DNA of 64,000 nt from Gigaspora margarita (taxonomy: Eukaryota; Glomeromycota; Glomeromycetes; Diversisporales; Gigasporaceae). The position numbers and the translations under genes were made by a program. Each line of letters begins with the position of its first letter. Position 1 is the first letter of the stretch. The notes below the pieces were generated by a model that was given only the letters and a program-made list of their open reading frames with translations, searched no databases and was not told the origin of the DNA. Below are positions 36,223-47,295 of the stretch, in pieces. The stretch covers positions 1 to 64,000 of the forward strand of contig WTPW01000443.1 of NCBI GenBank assembly GCA_009809945.1, given 5' to 3'.

Positions 36223-36858
36223 ATCCTGCGAGTCGATAGCATTGTGGTTGCGCTCCTAGGACATTAACTGCTTTCATACAGAAGGTTGCCAGTTCAATTC
36301 TCACGAATGGTAAAATCTAACTACACATGATCATATGAAGGATGGCTTGAATTAGGATACTAGAACCATGTTTGGATGGCTCAGCCACATCTCATGCTCA
36401 GCTGTAATAGAGGCTATCCGATCACTTCAGATAGATGTTGTGTAGCTTGCTCTAATGGGGTTTGTGTGTCTCTGTCCATTTTCTGCTGGCCTCAGGGATG
36501 AAAAACGTCTAGAAAATTTGAAACAAGGGCTCAAGTCTGGTCAAACTCAGTTGTCATTGGTGCATCATTGTGCGAATTACTTGGATAACTCTGGATAAAA
36601 ATTCCCCAGTTGTAAATATAGGATGGCTTAGTACCAGTTAGCCATGGTAGAAATCAAAAATAGAAATTAGTATGCATATGGCTTAGCACCAGTTAGCCAC
36701 AGTAGAAATTAGAATAGATGCATATATGTAGATCATTACAAAAATGTACAAATGTAGGGACCTTGTTTGCGGGGTCCTATGACCAAAAATTGACCTTAAT
36801 AAAAGAGGCACCAGCTGCACCCCTAGTACATAGTGACTAGGGTTAAAATAAAAAAAAA
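36223..36858 (+). mobile_element. tRNA-derived SINE, 636 bp (type 3)
   Basis: Head with GTCGATAGCATTGTGGTTGC (A-box-like) and AAGGTTGCCAGTTCAATTCT (B-box-like). An A-rich tail ends at 36858. The exact 11-bp duplication TTCCATTTTGG flanks it (36212-36222 and 36859-36869), within a satellite unit. The body also contains two ~60-bp copies of GCTTAGYACCAGTTAGCCA (36627 and 36680). Confidence 0.88.
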
Positions 36859-37480
36859 TTCCATTTTGGTAACATTTCAATACCTCAACAAAACATACTA
36901 TAGGAAAAAGGTTAGTAAATGAATAATACCAAAAGACAAAAGAATAAACAAAATAGAGCTATACATTTTTTTTTTGCAACAGTTCCAGTTCTTGAATCTT
37001 CATTCCTAGTACTATTTCAATACCTCAACAAAATATAATACTGAAAAAAAAGTTAGCAAACAAATAATATCAAAAGATAAAAAAAAACAAAGCTATATAT
37101 TTTTTTTGTAATAGTTCTAGTTTTCAAATTTCTATTTTTAGCACAATTTCAACACCTCAACAAAACTTGGTACTGAATAAAAGTTAGTAAATAAATAATA
37201 CCAAAAGACAAAAAGAACAAACAAAAAAGATCTATACATTTTTTTTGTATTAATCCCAGTTCTCAAATCTCCATTTTGGTATTATTTCAATATCTCAATA
37301 AAATATAGTACAGAAAAAAAGTTAGTAAACAAATAATATCCAAGACAAAGAAAACAAACAAAATAAGATTATCTACAATTTGTAATGTAGATCATGATAC
37401 ATAAAGTTAAATAGTAGATAAATAAAGTTAAATAGTAGTTAATAAAGGGTTATTGATTTATAATTAATCATTATTAGTCA

Positions 37481-38870
37481 AGAGGCATGTCCATTTATAG
37501 GGGTTTCAAATGTAATTCATATGGTAAATCAAATGTTGATCATCCAATTTTTATATTAAAATTCCCTATCATAAAAGGTTTCATCTATGACAACCTCATG
37601 TTTGTGAAACAAAAACAGCTTTACTTTTTAATTCAAATTATACCTGAAGCGTTTCTTTATAGAATTATGAAAACTCTACTCTTAATTTTTTCTAAATCGC
37701 TAAAAATCTTCGCACAAAGTTTGAACATCCTAACCTCTGTAATATTTATAAATCTAATCAAGTTCATGACAACTATTCCCTCAAGGACCTGGATTAGCTC
37801 TTACTAACTCACACAACTTGCATTTTCAACAAATACCAAGTTTGTAGAAATGTTTAACTATTCTAGCAATAGCGTTAACTCACTCCCTTTCAAAGATTTT
37901 ATCTCATGCAATGTCGATGAACTGCAAGTTGCCCAGTTGGTTATAACATGGATTTTGTGATGCAATGTATGGGACAGTCTGTTTTTATTGTTAATTGTTT
38001 AAGCAAACAACTGTTTCACTAATCATGTTGATATAAACAGAACATGATTGAAGACATGAGGAAGAATAACATTAAAGACTTAATTGAAGATATGATTCTA
38101 TTTACTATAGTGTTTTGTATTGGCCGGGATTTACTGTTTTTAGCTAAGTATTTTTTAATTTATTTTTTTTTTTACTTTACATGGTATTTATTATAGTATT
38201 TTAACCTACTTGAACTAGGAATAATGATGGTAATTGACTGCAGCTTGACTTTTAGTAAGCTTACTTACTTGTCCAATTCAATGTAAGTCTATAAATTTAG
38301 ACTATAACTCTTTTTACACAACTGGCAAAAAAAAAGAGAGAGGGGTTTATTTTTCTCTTTATTTAGTACAATCTATGCAAAAGTCAAAGAACATTGTTTC
38401 TTTACCAATTATTTTTTTCCAAAAAACTTAAATTTTCATTATTTTCTCTACATAGGGGCTTTTTTTGTTAATTAAAGCTCTAATTGGTAGTGTTTTAGTA
38501 AACCAACTATAATATACTTCTATGCCATTAAATCAAAAATCACACAGAGGTCTTTTTCAATTTTTTAACGGCTATTCTACCTTGTTTAATGCATTAAGAA
38601 GCCAAACTTGATCCTGATATTATATAGAGGACGATGGCGATACAGTAATTATCAGATTATGGCTAGATGGTACAGTAAATGTTTTAACATTTTTGTTGGT
38701 CGTATCAATAAAAGATTCCTAGAAAAAAAGATCAATGATTTGGTTAAGTTATAGATATCTAGAATAATAAGATTCAGTAACAGATATATCAGATATGTAA
38801 TAAGATCAAAAGACAAATATATTACAATAAGACTAAATATCTACATGCATACTTGTTACACTTGTAAGTC
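37481..38870. other. Unidentified region with a weak plus-strand frame
   Basis: A 106-codon frame at 37487-37807 reads hydrophobic, Ile/Phe-rich protein without a known motif. The remainder shows no repeat pairs or gene that I can support. Confidence 0.3.
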
Positions 38871-38879
38871 AAAAATTTC

Positions 38880-39370
38880 AATTCCTATAATTTCTATTCT
38901 TTGGCACAATCTATTTTTGCTCAAATGAAGCCTTTATTCATTTCTAGTTATTTTTTGATGAAAATTCATTTTTAAAATATTGTGTAAAATTTGAATTTCT
39001 ATTTTTTGGCAGGACCTATTTTATTTAAATGAAGCCTTTATTCATTTATAATTATTCTTCAATGACTAAAAGCAAAAGATTCAGGTTTACTATAAGCAAA
39101 GAATTGAGTAGGGTGGCAGAGTTTAAATCAATAATATTATTTTCCTTCTGGTCTTGGGTTTTTTTATGAAATCGAACCAGGCCAATTGTTTTTGTAATTG
39201 CTTATTCTCATTTTGTAAATTGTGGAAGGAGTCTAATGTAGTGAAAATTAGGTTTTAAAAAATTGTAAAAAATTTATAAAATGTCAATTCCCATTCTGTT
39301 GCAAGATCCATTTTCATTCAAATGAAAGCATTTATTTATTTCCAATTATTTTGCATTTATTGTCAAAAAA
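38880..39370 (+). repeat. Degenerate ~110-bp direct repeats (three units)
   Basis: AATTTCTATTYTTTGGCA...CAAATGAAGCCTTTATTCAT recurs near 38893, 38992 and, more diverged, 39287. Confidence 0.6.
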
Positions 39371-39855
39371 GAAAAATATATGAATAAATATAAACATATA
39401 AAATTTTTTTACTTTAATTGCGTTTATCATAATTTTTCATAACATTAATAATATCTTGGTCACATCGAATCCTAACCCAAGATTCATTTTCAACCAATCA
39501 ACAAATTCATAATCACATTTAACTTTTTTAAAAGTGGCACCTGTTCAAAGATCTAATTTATATTCAGTTTCTTTTTTGCATTGTTTATTGGTTGATATGA
39601 ACAGTTTTTCCATAAATTTTGTACAAACTAAGAACACCAAACATGCTGGACAAGCATTATTTGAACAAACATTTAAAGTCATTGACAATATTGTTATGAA
39701 TGATACAAAAATAGCTTTTATTAATTATTTTAACTAGGTATAAGTATAAGGGTATCAAACTTATATACCCAAGTAAGTAAGAGTAAAAACATAGAAGTAT
39801 TTATACAGTATATCCCATATGAGTACCCAGTAGTGATACAAATTGATAAAAATTT
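39371..39855. other. Unidentified; short frame 39534-39737
   Basis: A 67-codon plus-strand frame (MAPVQRSNLYSVSFLHCLLV and onward) with no recognised domain. Nothing else is seen. Confidence 0.25.
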
Positions 39856-39859
39856 TTTA

Positions 39860-40015
39860 ATCGATTAGTTGATAGATCATTTTATTCAACTAATCAATTA
39901 ATCGAATTTATTCAACTAATTAATTAGTTGGCCAATCAATTAATCGAATAGTTTACTAATCGATTGACCAGCTAATTAATTGGCCAACTAATTGATTAGT
40001 TAAATAAATAATAAA
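39860..40015 (+). repeat. Short palindromic repeats of ATTAATTGATTAG
   Basis: Many head-to-head copies of CAACTAATTRATTAGTTGG and AATCGATTAGT. Confidence 0.75.
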
Positions 40016-40030
40016 TGAAAATTGTTAAAA

Positions 40031-40170
40031 TAGAACCCCAGACATCTCTGATATATATATATTTTTTTTTTAGCAAATTGCAGAAAATTTGGTCTGAGGT
40101 CCAAATTTAAGTTTTAGCAAATTGAAATTAATTTTAATAAAGGTTATATAAGGCATTTTGGCAAATTACA
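40031..40170 (+). mobile_element. Truncated AGGACCCC-family end
   Basis: AGAACCCCAGACATCTCTGA matches the left end of the MITE at 63241 (AGGACCCCAGACATCTCT), but no right end is found nearby. Confidence 0.45.
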
Positions 40171-40219
40171 GCAATTTTATGCATGTTACATTTTATTTTT
40201 AGCAAATTACCTACATTTT

Positions 40220-41195
40220 GCAAGAATCATACCCAAAATAAGCTATCTCATTTTTTGTACTACTATAATTTTTAAAAATTTAAGATGCTTAATTTTGAAT
40301 TTTATTGATCAAAAAAACCAAAATTAAGCATATTCTCTTAAATTTTCAAGAAATATAAAAGTAAATATGCTGAAATAATGTATTTTTATGTGCTGAACAA
40401 GTTTTCTTAGAGCACTTTTTTAGAATCAATTAGTAAAATTTTGTGAATCATAGAATTTTTTAGTATTTTTATTAATAAAATTATATAAAATATTATATTT
40501 CACAAAATTTTACTAATTGATTCTAATATTGTGCTCTAAAAAAACTTGTTTAGCATATAAACATACATTATTTTGGCATATTTACTTTTATATTTCTTGA
40601 ANATTTAAGANAANATGCTTAATTTTAGATTTTTTGATCAAAAAATCCAAAATTAAGCATCTTCTCTTAAATTTTCAAGAAATATAAAAGTAAATATACT
40701 GAAATAATGTATTTTTATATGCTGAACAAGTTTTCTTAGAGCATAATATTAGAATCAATTAGTAAAATTTTGTGAATCATAGAATTCTTTAGTATTTTAA
40801 TTAATAAAATTATATAAAATATTATAATTCACAAAATTTTACTAATTGATTCTAATATTGTGCTCTAAGGAAACTTGTTCAGCACATAAAAATACATTTT
40901 TTGGTATATTTACTTTTATATTTTTTGAAAATTTAAGAGAAGATGCTTAATTTTAGATTTTTTGATCAAAAATTCCAAAATTAAGCATCTTTTCTTAAAT
41001 TTTCAAGAAATATAAAATTAAATATGCCAGAATAATGTATTTTTATATGCTGAACAAGTTTTCTTAGAGCACAATATTAGAATCAATTAGTAAAATTTTG
41101 TGAATTATAATATTTTATATAATTTTATTAATAAAAATACAAAGAATTCTATTATTCACAAAATTTTACTAATTGATTCTAACAAAGTGCTATAA
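40220..41195. repeat. Tandem array of ~330-bp palindromes
   Basis: Three units start at about 40306, 40638 and 40965 (GATCAAAAAATCCAAAATTA). Each is a near-perfect hairpin with ~165-bp arms that include TTTTCTTAGAGCAC, AGAATCAATTAGTAAAATTT and the inverses. Ambiguous bases near 40600 point to assembly difficulty. The last arm overlaps the proposed 3' exon of the micro-exon gene. Confidence 0.85.
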
Positions 41196-42845
41196 GAAAA
41201 TATTAATAAAAATTAATTAATACTCAATTGAAATTTATCGCAAATTTTATCTTAAATTTTGATATCATAATTTAACTTACTCCCTAATAGGTGATGTTAA
41301 TTATAGAAAGCATTCTTTAGAAATGCTTCAATAGAAAAATGAATAAGTTGTGATCGAACGGACTACTTACAATCTAGTTTTTGATGTAAATTGTTTGAAA
41401 TTTTGATTTAAAAACGTTTTAAATTTGATTAAAATGTTCATTATTTCTTATAAAATTATATTTACTCGCTACTAAATTTAGATGTTAATTTTTAATAGTT
41501 TGATCCATAGCATTCAAATGTATGCAGTAGCAATCATAATTAAATTTACACTCACTCACTACATAATTATACGACCAAACGAAGAATTATTATTATTAAT
41601 TTTGAAAATTAATTTACCAATGATATATACAACCGAACTTACTTGCTTATAGATGGATTAATTTACGAATGTAGATGTTTACATAAGCAATTATATTTTA
41701 TAGTCAATATTTGATTAACAAACTTATTCAAACTCAATACTCACAAGCTGGATGTGGATGAACTTAGTACTTATTTATAATGAAAATCATTAATACGCCT
41801 ATTTGATCCTTTACTTACATTCTGAGAGTTTGGTGCAATTGGTATATTTTAAGTATTGGCATATTTAAATATTAGCATATTTAAATATTGGCATTAATTT
41901 CTAAAAATGAATAAAAATTATCGATTTTCATACTCACTCACTGATTTAAATAATTATATAACCGGTTGAGTCGATAATTATAATAAAATTTATAAATATA
42001 TGCAATTTTTATTTCTTACTCACGCGCTGATTAATTGATTTTGCCAAATTATTTAGCACAGATTCTTAGATATTAGTTTAAAAAGCAAATAAATATAGCC
42101 TAATTTTATACTCACATTCTNATTTAAATTGATATGGTCATACAATTATGCAAGTATATTTAGTGCTAATTTATATTACGAAATATTTTGGGAAATGAAT
42201 ATTGTATGTGCAATTAATTTTATACTCACCGTCTGAGAATTGATGCAATTTTAAAGTATGGTTAAGAATATATTATTACGAACGAAAGTATGCAGTCAAT
42301 CTTAGAACTTACTCGCTTAAGTTGTTAAAATTTATGTAATAGTTAATTCATTAATTCATTGCGAAATTTTAATTTGGTAATATACTCACAAGCTGGTAAT
42401 TATTGCAATTCGTGTAACCGTCAAAACATCTATCACAGCAGATTATTGAATTCTGAATATTACCAATCGTACTATATACTCACGTAGGATTACTGTACCT
42501 AAATTATGTATTAATTAAATAATTTAACAGCTAATTCACGGTGAAGAATTAATATATAATAAGCTTTATATTTACNCCCTAATAGTTGATGTAATCATTT
42601 ATTTAGTACTATTTTATTGATATGCACAATTAAACAATATGCTCACATTCTTTTTTTTTTTTATTAATTCTATAAGTATTATCAATTTATTTTAATTTTC
42701 AAATTAAGCAAATGAGTATATAGATTCAAACTTACATCTAGAAATTTAGGAAATTGGTTTAATATTTTAGTATATTAGGAGAGTTCATTGAGAAATTCAA
42801 TTACATTTATTGAGAAATTCGGAGTCGATAGAAGTAAATCGATAA
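41156..42845 (-). CDS. Candidate micro-exon gene: 18 introns separated mostly by 3-nt exons
   Basis: Minus strand, 5' to 3'. A 41-nt exon (42845-42805) comes first, then exons at 42737-42736, 42649-42647, 42578-42576, 42492-42484 (or 42498-42484), 42392-42390, 42315-42313, 42232-42230, 42118-42116, 42026-42024, 41940-41938, 41821-41819, 41747-41745, 41645-41643, 41558-41556, 41471-41466, 41373-41371 and 41283-41281. A terminal exon from 41189 has its stop at 41158-41156. Every intron (67-116 nt) starts GTRAGT, GTAAAT, GTAATT or GTGAGC and ends YAG or AAG. The joined frame is open over 43 codons, including IDLLLSTPNFSIN, then I-M-x, NPTFERIAEIFNDSEL and DTLLESISKIL. Apart from the first and last exons, nearly every codon is split across exons. 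Exonic bases are about 41% GC, well above the AT-rich introns. The first exon and translation start are uncertain; an internal ATG has A at -3 and G at +4. Family unknown. Confidence 0.5.
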
Positions 42846-43417
42846 CTTGAANCGCAGGTTATTCCTGAACATTTAAANAAGTTGGATAAAAGGTATGTAC
42901 TACGTACCAGTACTACAGTTAAGAAATTCCAAATTNGGGATCNGTTAAAACCAGGTTCTATCATGAGATTGTAACCAATCTAAATCATGAAATTTTGTTT
43001 AAACATACGAAACGAAAAAAAAGAAACATATAAGAAGCCTATGTCTAAACCTATTTTGCCGCATTAAAAAAAAAAGTCTGGCANATGGTTTTGCTTCTAA
43101 GACTGTTCTAATCCTACCAAACGATCTCTAATCTAACCCTAATCTTAATGTACAGTACTTAAAATTCGTGATAACGATTCCATAAAAAAAGTAATGTAAA
43201 AATGTATAAAAATCTTTATTAATTGTGTAACCATATCCGAAATCATGCAGAAAACTGGTAATGATAATCGAATGCACATTAGAAATAAATATTTCTTAAA
43301 TTATCANCCTCAATAAAGTGTAGAATTCTAATATCTTTACATAGAAATGATGCGCAGGAAAAATGTACTTAAAATAGTAATTATTTATGTGCATCTAAAT
43401 AAGCCATTGCTGAGGCA
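42846..43417. repeat. Mobile-element debris shared with 50500-53745
   Basis: GAAATAAATATTTCTTAAAT, CTCAATAAAGTGTAGAA and GAAAAATGTACTTAA (43280-43390) recur at 53635-53735. AAAAGGTATGTACTACGT (42890) recurs inverted near 53165, and CTAAACCTA...GCATTAA near 50710. It appears to be an element end abutting the micro-exon gene. Confidence 0.5.
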
Positions 43418-45806
43418 AATTTAGCAGCATGATGGAAAGTCGTTTTGATTGGCTGATGTGGTACAACTGTAACGTCGATCGTTACACAATTATTTATATT
43501 AGTTTTAGAGTACTCCCTATATGAAAACGTAATCGCTCATATGACAGGTCGTCGTATATGTCACCCATGAGCGAATAACTTTCAGAATATATTGGTCTTT
43601 GGCCTTACTAGCGGCTGCCAAATTTAATCAGATATAATCAGATTCCCGGGTGACTTTTACTAATGGCGCATTTTTGCTATTAGCTTAATAGTATGTAGCT
43701 AAGTAGGCTCGGGAAGTACTGTACTTTTTTTTTTTGAGTTTTTTAAAAGGCGTTACCTCAACAGCTAATCTGTTCTGTAATCAAGGTGAATACAAGAGAG
43801 ATCTAACCGATCTATAAAAGGTGGTTCTTGTAAGACATACGAACTATTATGAAAAAAGCATTTAATGGTATTTTAAAGATTTACTTTTTGTAAATTTTTT
43901 TTATCTTTTTTTTAAAGCGTTAACGGCTAATATAAGGTTGAAATTTCTAATTAAAATAATATAGTAGCTATACGAATGAAATAAATTTAATTTAAAGGAA
44001 GATAGGAATTCTGGCAATATTAGTTGCACTTCGCAAGAATACTTCGTTGGATTCCGGTGTTAATGATCTTGAATCAGAGTGAGGAAAAGTATTCAGCAAG
44101 AATACTGTAAAGACTTCTTGAATCCCGGTGATAATTCTTAGTTCAGAATCGTTGTAGTTGGCATAAGAACTATCAATAAGCAATTGAATGGTAATTGAAA
44201 TTGCTAAGAGTTAGTTTTATAATTTTTTTTTTTGTGTTCAATAACTAATACATATAGTTTTGAATTTTTAATTAAGTAATATAGAGTTATAAGAAAGAAT
44301 CGAATATATTTAATTTGTAAAATAGTAATTTTAATAAAAAAATAGTTCTATTAAGTTTGAAAAAAGCGGGTTTAATAGTAATTAACCTTTTCTAAGGATG
44401 ATAATTTATTGAATGATGATTTTATTATACAGTTATAGATACGAAGTTTTGATTTATTTTTTATCAAATAAATTTTATTTATTATGTAAATGTAAATTTT
44501 GATTATTCGCTGCTTAGTATATAGTAATTATAAGATATTACGATTAATATCATGAAATATGTCAATGTGCTGCTGCACAGCACATTTCAGCAACCATTTG
44601 TTCTGGCAGAACAAATTTTGATATTTATCGTATCTGGAAAATGTATACCAGATTGGTGCGCCACGGTGGCTTGATAGGAATTATTTCTTCAAAGATAATA
44701 CTAAGAATTATTGCTGGGATTCAAGAAGTCATTACAGTATTCTTGCTGAATACTTTTCCTCACTCTGATTCAAGATCATTATTACCGGGATCCAATGAAG
44801 TATTCTTGCGAAGTGCAACTGATATTGCCAGGATTCCTATCTTTCCTTAAATTAAAATTATTTCATTCGTATAGCTACTATATTATTTTAATTAGAAATT
44901 TCAACCTTATATTAGCCGTTAACACTTTAAAAAAAAAAGATAAAAAAATTTACAAAAAGTAAATTATTAAAATACCATTAAACGCTTTTTCTATACTTAA
45001 TAGTTCTTATGTCTTACAAGAACTACCTTTTATAGATCATTTAGATCTCTCTTGATTACAGAACAGATTAGCTGTTGAGGTAATGCCTTTTAAAAAAACA
45101 AAAAAAAAGTACACCTGAGTCTATTTAGCTATATACTATTAGGCTAATAGCAAAAATGCGGCATTAGTAAAAGTCACCTGGGAATCTGATTATATCTGAT
45201 TAAATTTGGCAGCCACTAGTAAGGCCAAAGACCAATATATTCTGAAAGTTATTCGCTCATAGGTGACATATACAACGACTTGTCATATGGGTCATGGACT
45301 AGGAAAACCCATCTTTGAAGGGGGGTTTCCATTTTGAGAAAATGGTGATTATAGTTTGTGTTACCTAGATTTTACCCCTGAATTTTTTGTTTATTTTTAG
45401 ATATCAAATACTGAATAAACAATGTCATGTGATTATGAAACACTGATTGACCAATCTAATTTAATTGAGTCGTAAATCTTTGGTTATAATTCTATTTTTA
45501 GAACATGATCGTTAAAAAATTGGTTTACATTCAAGTTAAAATATCTCAATAAATTATTATATTAATGTAGGGTAAAAAGTGAAATACATATAGATACAGA
45601 CCGGAACTTTAATTTGAATCAAAAATATCGAAATTGATAAAAAAGTGTCAAAGACGGGTTTTCCTAGTCTATGACCCATATGAGCGATTACGTTTTCATA
45701 TAGGGGGTACTCTAAAACTAATATAAATAATTGTGTAATGGTCGACGTTACAGTTGTACTACATCAGCCAATCAAAACGACTTTCCATCATGCTAAATTT
45801 AGCTCA
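43418..45806. mobile_element. Giant foldback element, ~750-bp arms
   Basis: The left arm (43418-44170) and right arm (44700-45806, minus the insertion at 45300) are reverse complements, for example GCATGATGGAAAGTCGTTTT against AAAACGACTTTCCATCATGC. The ~500-bp centre is unpaired. Frames at 44183-43992 (minus) and 44641-44850 (plus) encode the same ~60-residue string only because they lie on opposite arms. No transposase. Confidence 0.8.
45300..45676. mobile_element. 377-bp TIR MITE in the right arm of the foldback
   Basis: GGTCATGGACTAGGAAAACCC is inverted at the right end. The 6-bp duplication CATATG flanks it, and the intact left arm of the foldback shows the site without insertion. Confidence 0.85.
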
Positions 45807-45810
45807 CGCT

Positions 45811-46042
45811 TTACTTATTTGTGCTGGTAATACAAACTCCTAAAAAGGCAACTACCAATCAGAGAAGTCGAATTTTGATTATTTTGGATCAGCCCGCCAT
45901 GATTCTGAACATGTGCAGAAGAAGAAATAGCTATACCTCCTAAAGCTAACCTCCTAACCCTAACTTTGCGTTTTTACATACTATGTTTATTTATAAAATT
46001 AAATTTTCTTTTTTGGGTTGTATTACCGGCACAAATAAGTAA
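45811..46042. mobile_element. 232-bp TIR MITE
   Basis: TTACTTATTTGTGCTGGTAA and its inverse TTACCGGCACAAATAAGTAA bound it. The interior has CCTAACCCTAAC and no frame. Confidence 0.8.
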
Positions 46043-47026
46043 ATTCCGTCCTGAGTGCCCCGAGTTGTAGATCATTACACAATTGATTCGGAAGTTTTTT
46101 ATACATTTTACAGTACGGAAGCTTGGGTAGATTATCTCACTTGGAAATTATTAGAAGTTCTCACTTTGCCCTACAATATATTCGCTTAATCCAACTTAAT
46201 CCAACAACTTTAATATTACACTTCACTGATCGAAGTTATAAGTAAAATCGATCACTATGTTGACAAAATCTTTGCGTTGAACAAAAAAACGTAGAAAAAG
46301 TCTTAATAAAGTTAATATAGGGGGACGAAATTAGTTTGTATATTTTTTTTATTTTACGTTTTGCATAAATATCCTTTAAAAATTGAAAGTATATGAATAA
46401 TATTAATTAACTATGCAATTATTAATAATATTATTGTAGGTGCTTTTATAATACAATAAGATGTTTATAGATAAGATGTATTAAAGTCGCAGAGGTTTCT
46501 CATTAGAATGATAGTTGTGTAAAATAGTATAGTATAAGATATTAGAAATTTGAGTAGATGTAGAATTAGATGTAGGATTAGACGTAGAATTAGACGTAGA
46601 ATTAGACGTAGAATTAAACAATTAAACATATATAGATTATGAAGATTTTGTAAATAAATACTTTGAAAGAGCAATAATTCTGATTTAAATTAATAAATAC
46701 ATGCTTGATTATCTAATAGTACATTTAACGCCATTTTTTTGAGCTTTAATTATAAATTTTAATAAATTTTAGTTAAATTTCATTTTTTTCATTTTATAAA
46801 AAATTTATGATTTGATTGGCTAATCAACATGTGATCTTTTCACATGATAAAAATTTATAATTTTAATTGGCTAAACTAGGGTCGCTTAACAGAAAAACAT
46901 CAATTTTGATTTGGCAAAAATATCTATCGATATAGTCAAAAATATCGATTTATATCGATTTGCCCATGATTGACCAATAAGAATTTAAGATTTGGTGTAG
47001 CATTAAATAACGTGATCAGTATCTAA
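46043..47026. other. AT-rich DNA with a 12-bp minisatellite
   Basis: 46556-46616 holds about five copies of GTAGAATTAGAC. 46915-46965 has repeated ATATCGAT motifs, echoed inverted near 49640-49710 beyond the hAT element. No gene. Confidence 0.6.
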
Positions 47027-47257
47027 GTTCATATTAGGGTGTCTAGGATTATGCGATGTGAAATTATGCGCATAATTAACCATTTTTTCGCATCGCATAT
47101 GCTCTGCATAATTGAACAAAAAAAAGCATTTAGATCATATGGCTAAAATATGATTGGTAGATCTAAATTGATCTAGCTAGCTGATTTTATATACGATTTT
47201 GATTAATTTAATAAAAGTGATAAAATTTGATACGAATAGCAAAAATTTTCTCAATAC

Positions 47258-47289
<32 letters not shown>

Positions 47290-47295
<6 letters not shown>

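Larger units (their letters stand above)
35003..37480 (+). repeat. ~140-bp satellite array, locus 1
   Basis: Tandem units share ACAAAAAGAACAAACAAAAAAG, AGTTCTAGTTCTCAAATCTC, TTTCAATACCTCAACAAAA and AAAGTTAGTAAACAAATAAT. The array begins after TAATAATATAACAAGAACAA and ends at TTATCTACAATTTGTAATGT plus AAGTTAAATAGTAG, borders also found at locus 2 (59279). A mariner-type MITE (35096) and a SINE (36223) interrupt it. Confidence 0.85.

Noticed and set aside
40220-41195. CRISPR-like array because of regularly spaced repeats
   Set aside because: Units are contiguous palindromes without unique spacers, and the setting is eukaryotic.
41270-42740. Reading the 3-nt-exon region as an ordinary ~95-bp minisatellite
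   Set aside because: Only the splice-site-like core is shared; the 67-116-nt intervals do not align with each other, unlike the satellites elsewhere in this window.
43992-44850. Two related protein genes of about 65 residues
   Set aside because: They lie on opposite arms of one foldback, so the identical protein string follows from DNA complementarity.
46465-46674. Leu/Ile/Arg-repeat membrane peptide on the minus strand
   Set aside because: The repeat is a translation of a 12-bp minisatellite.
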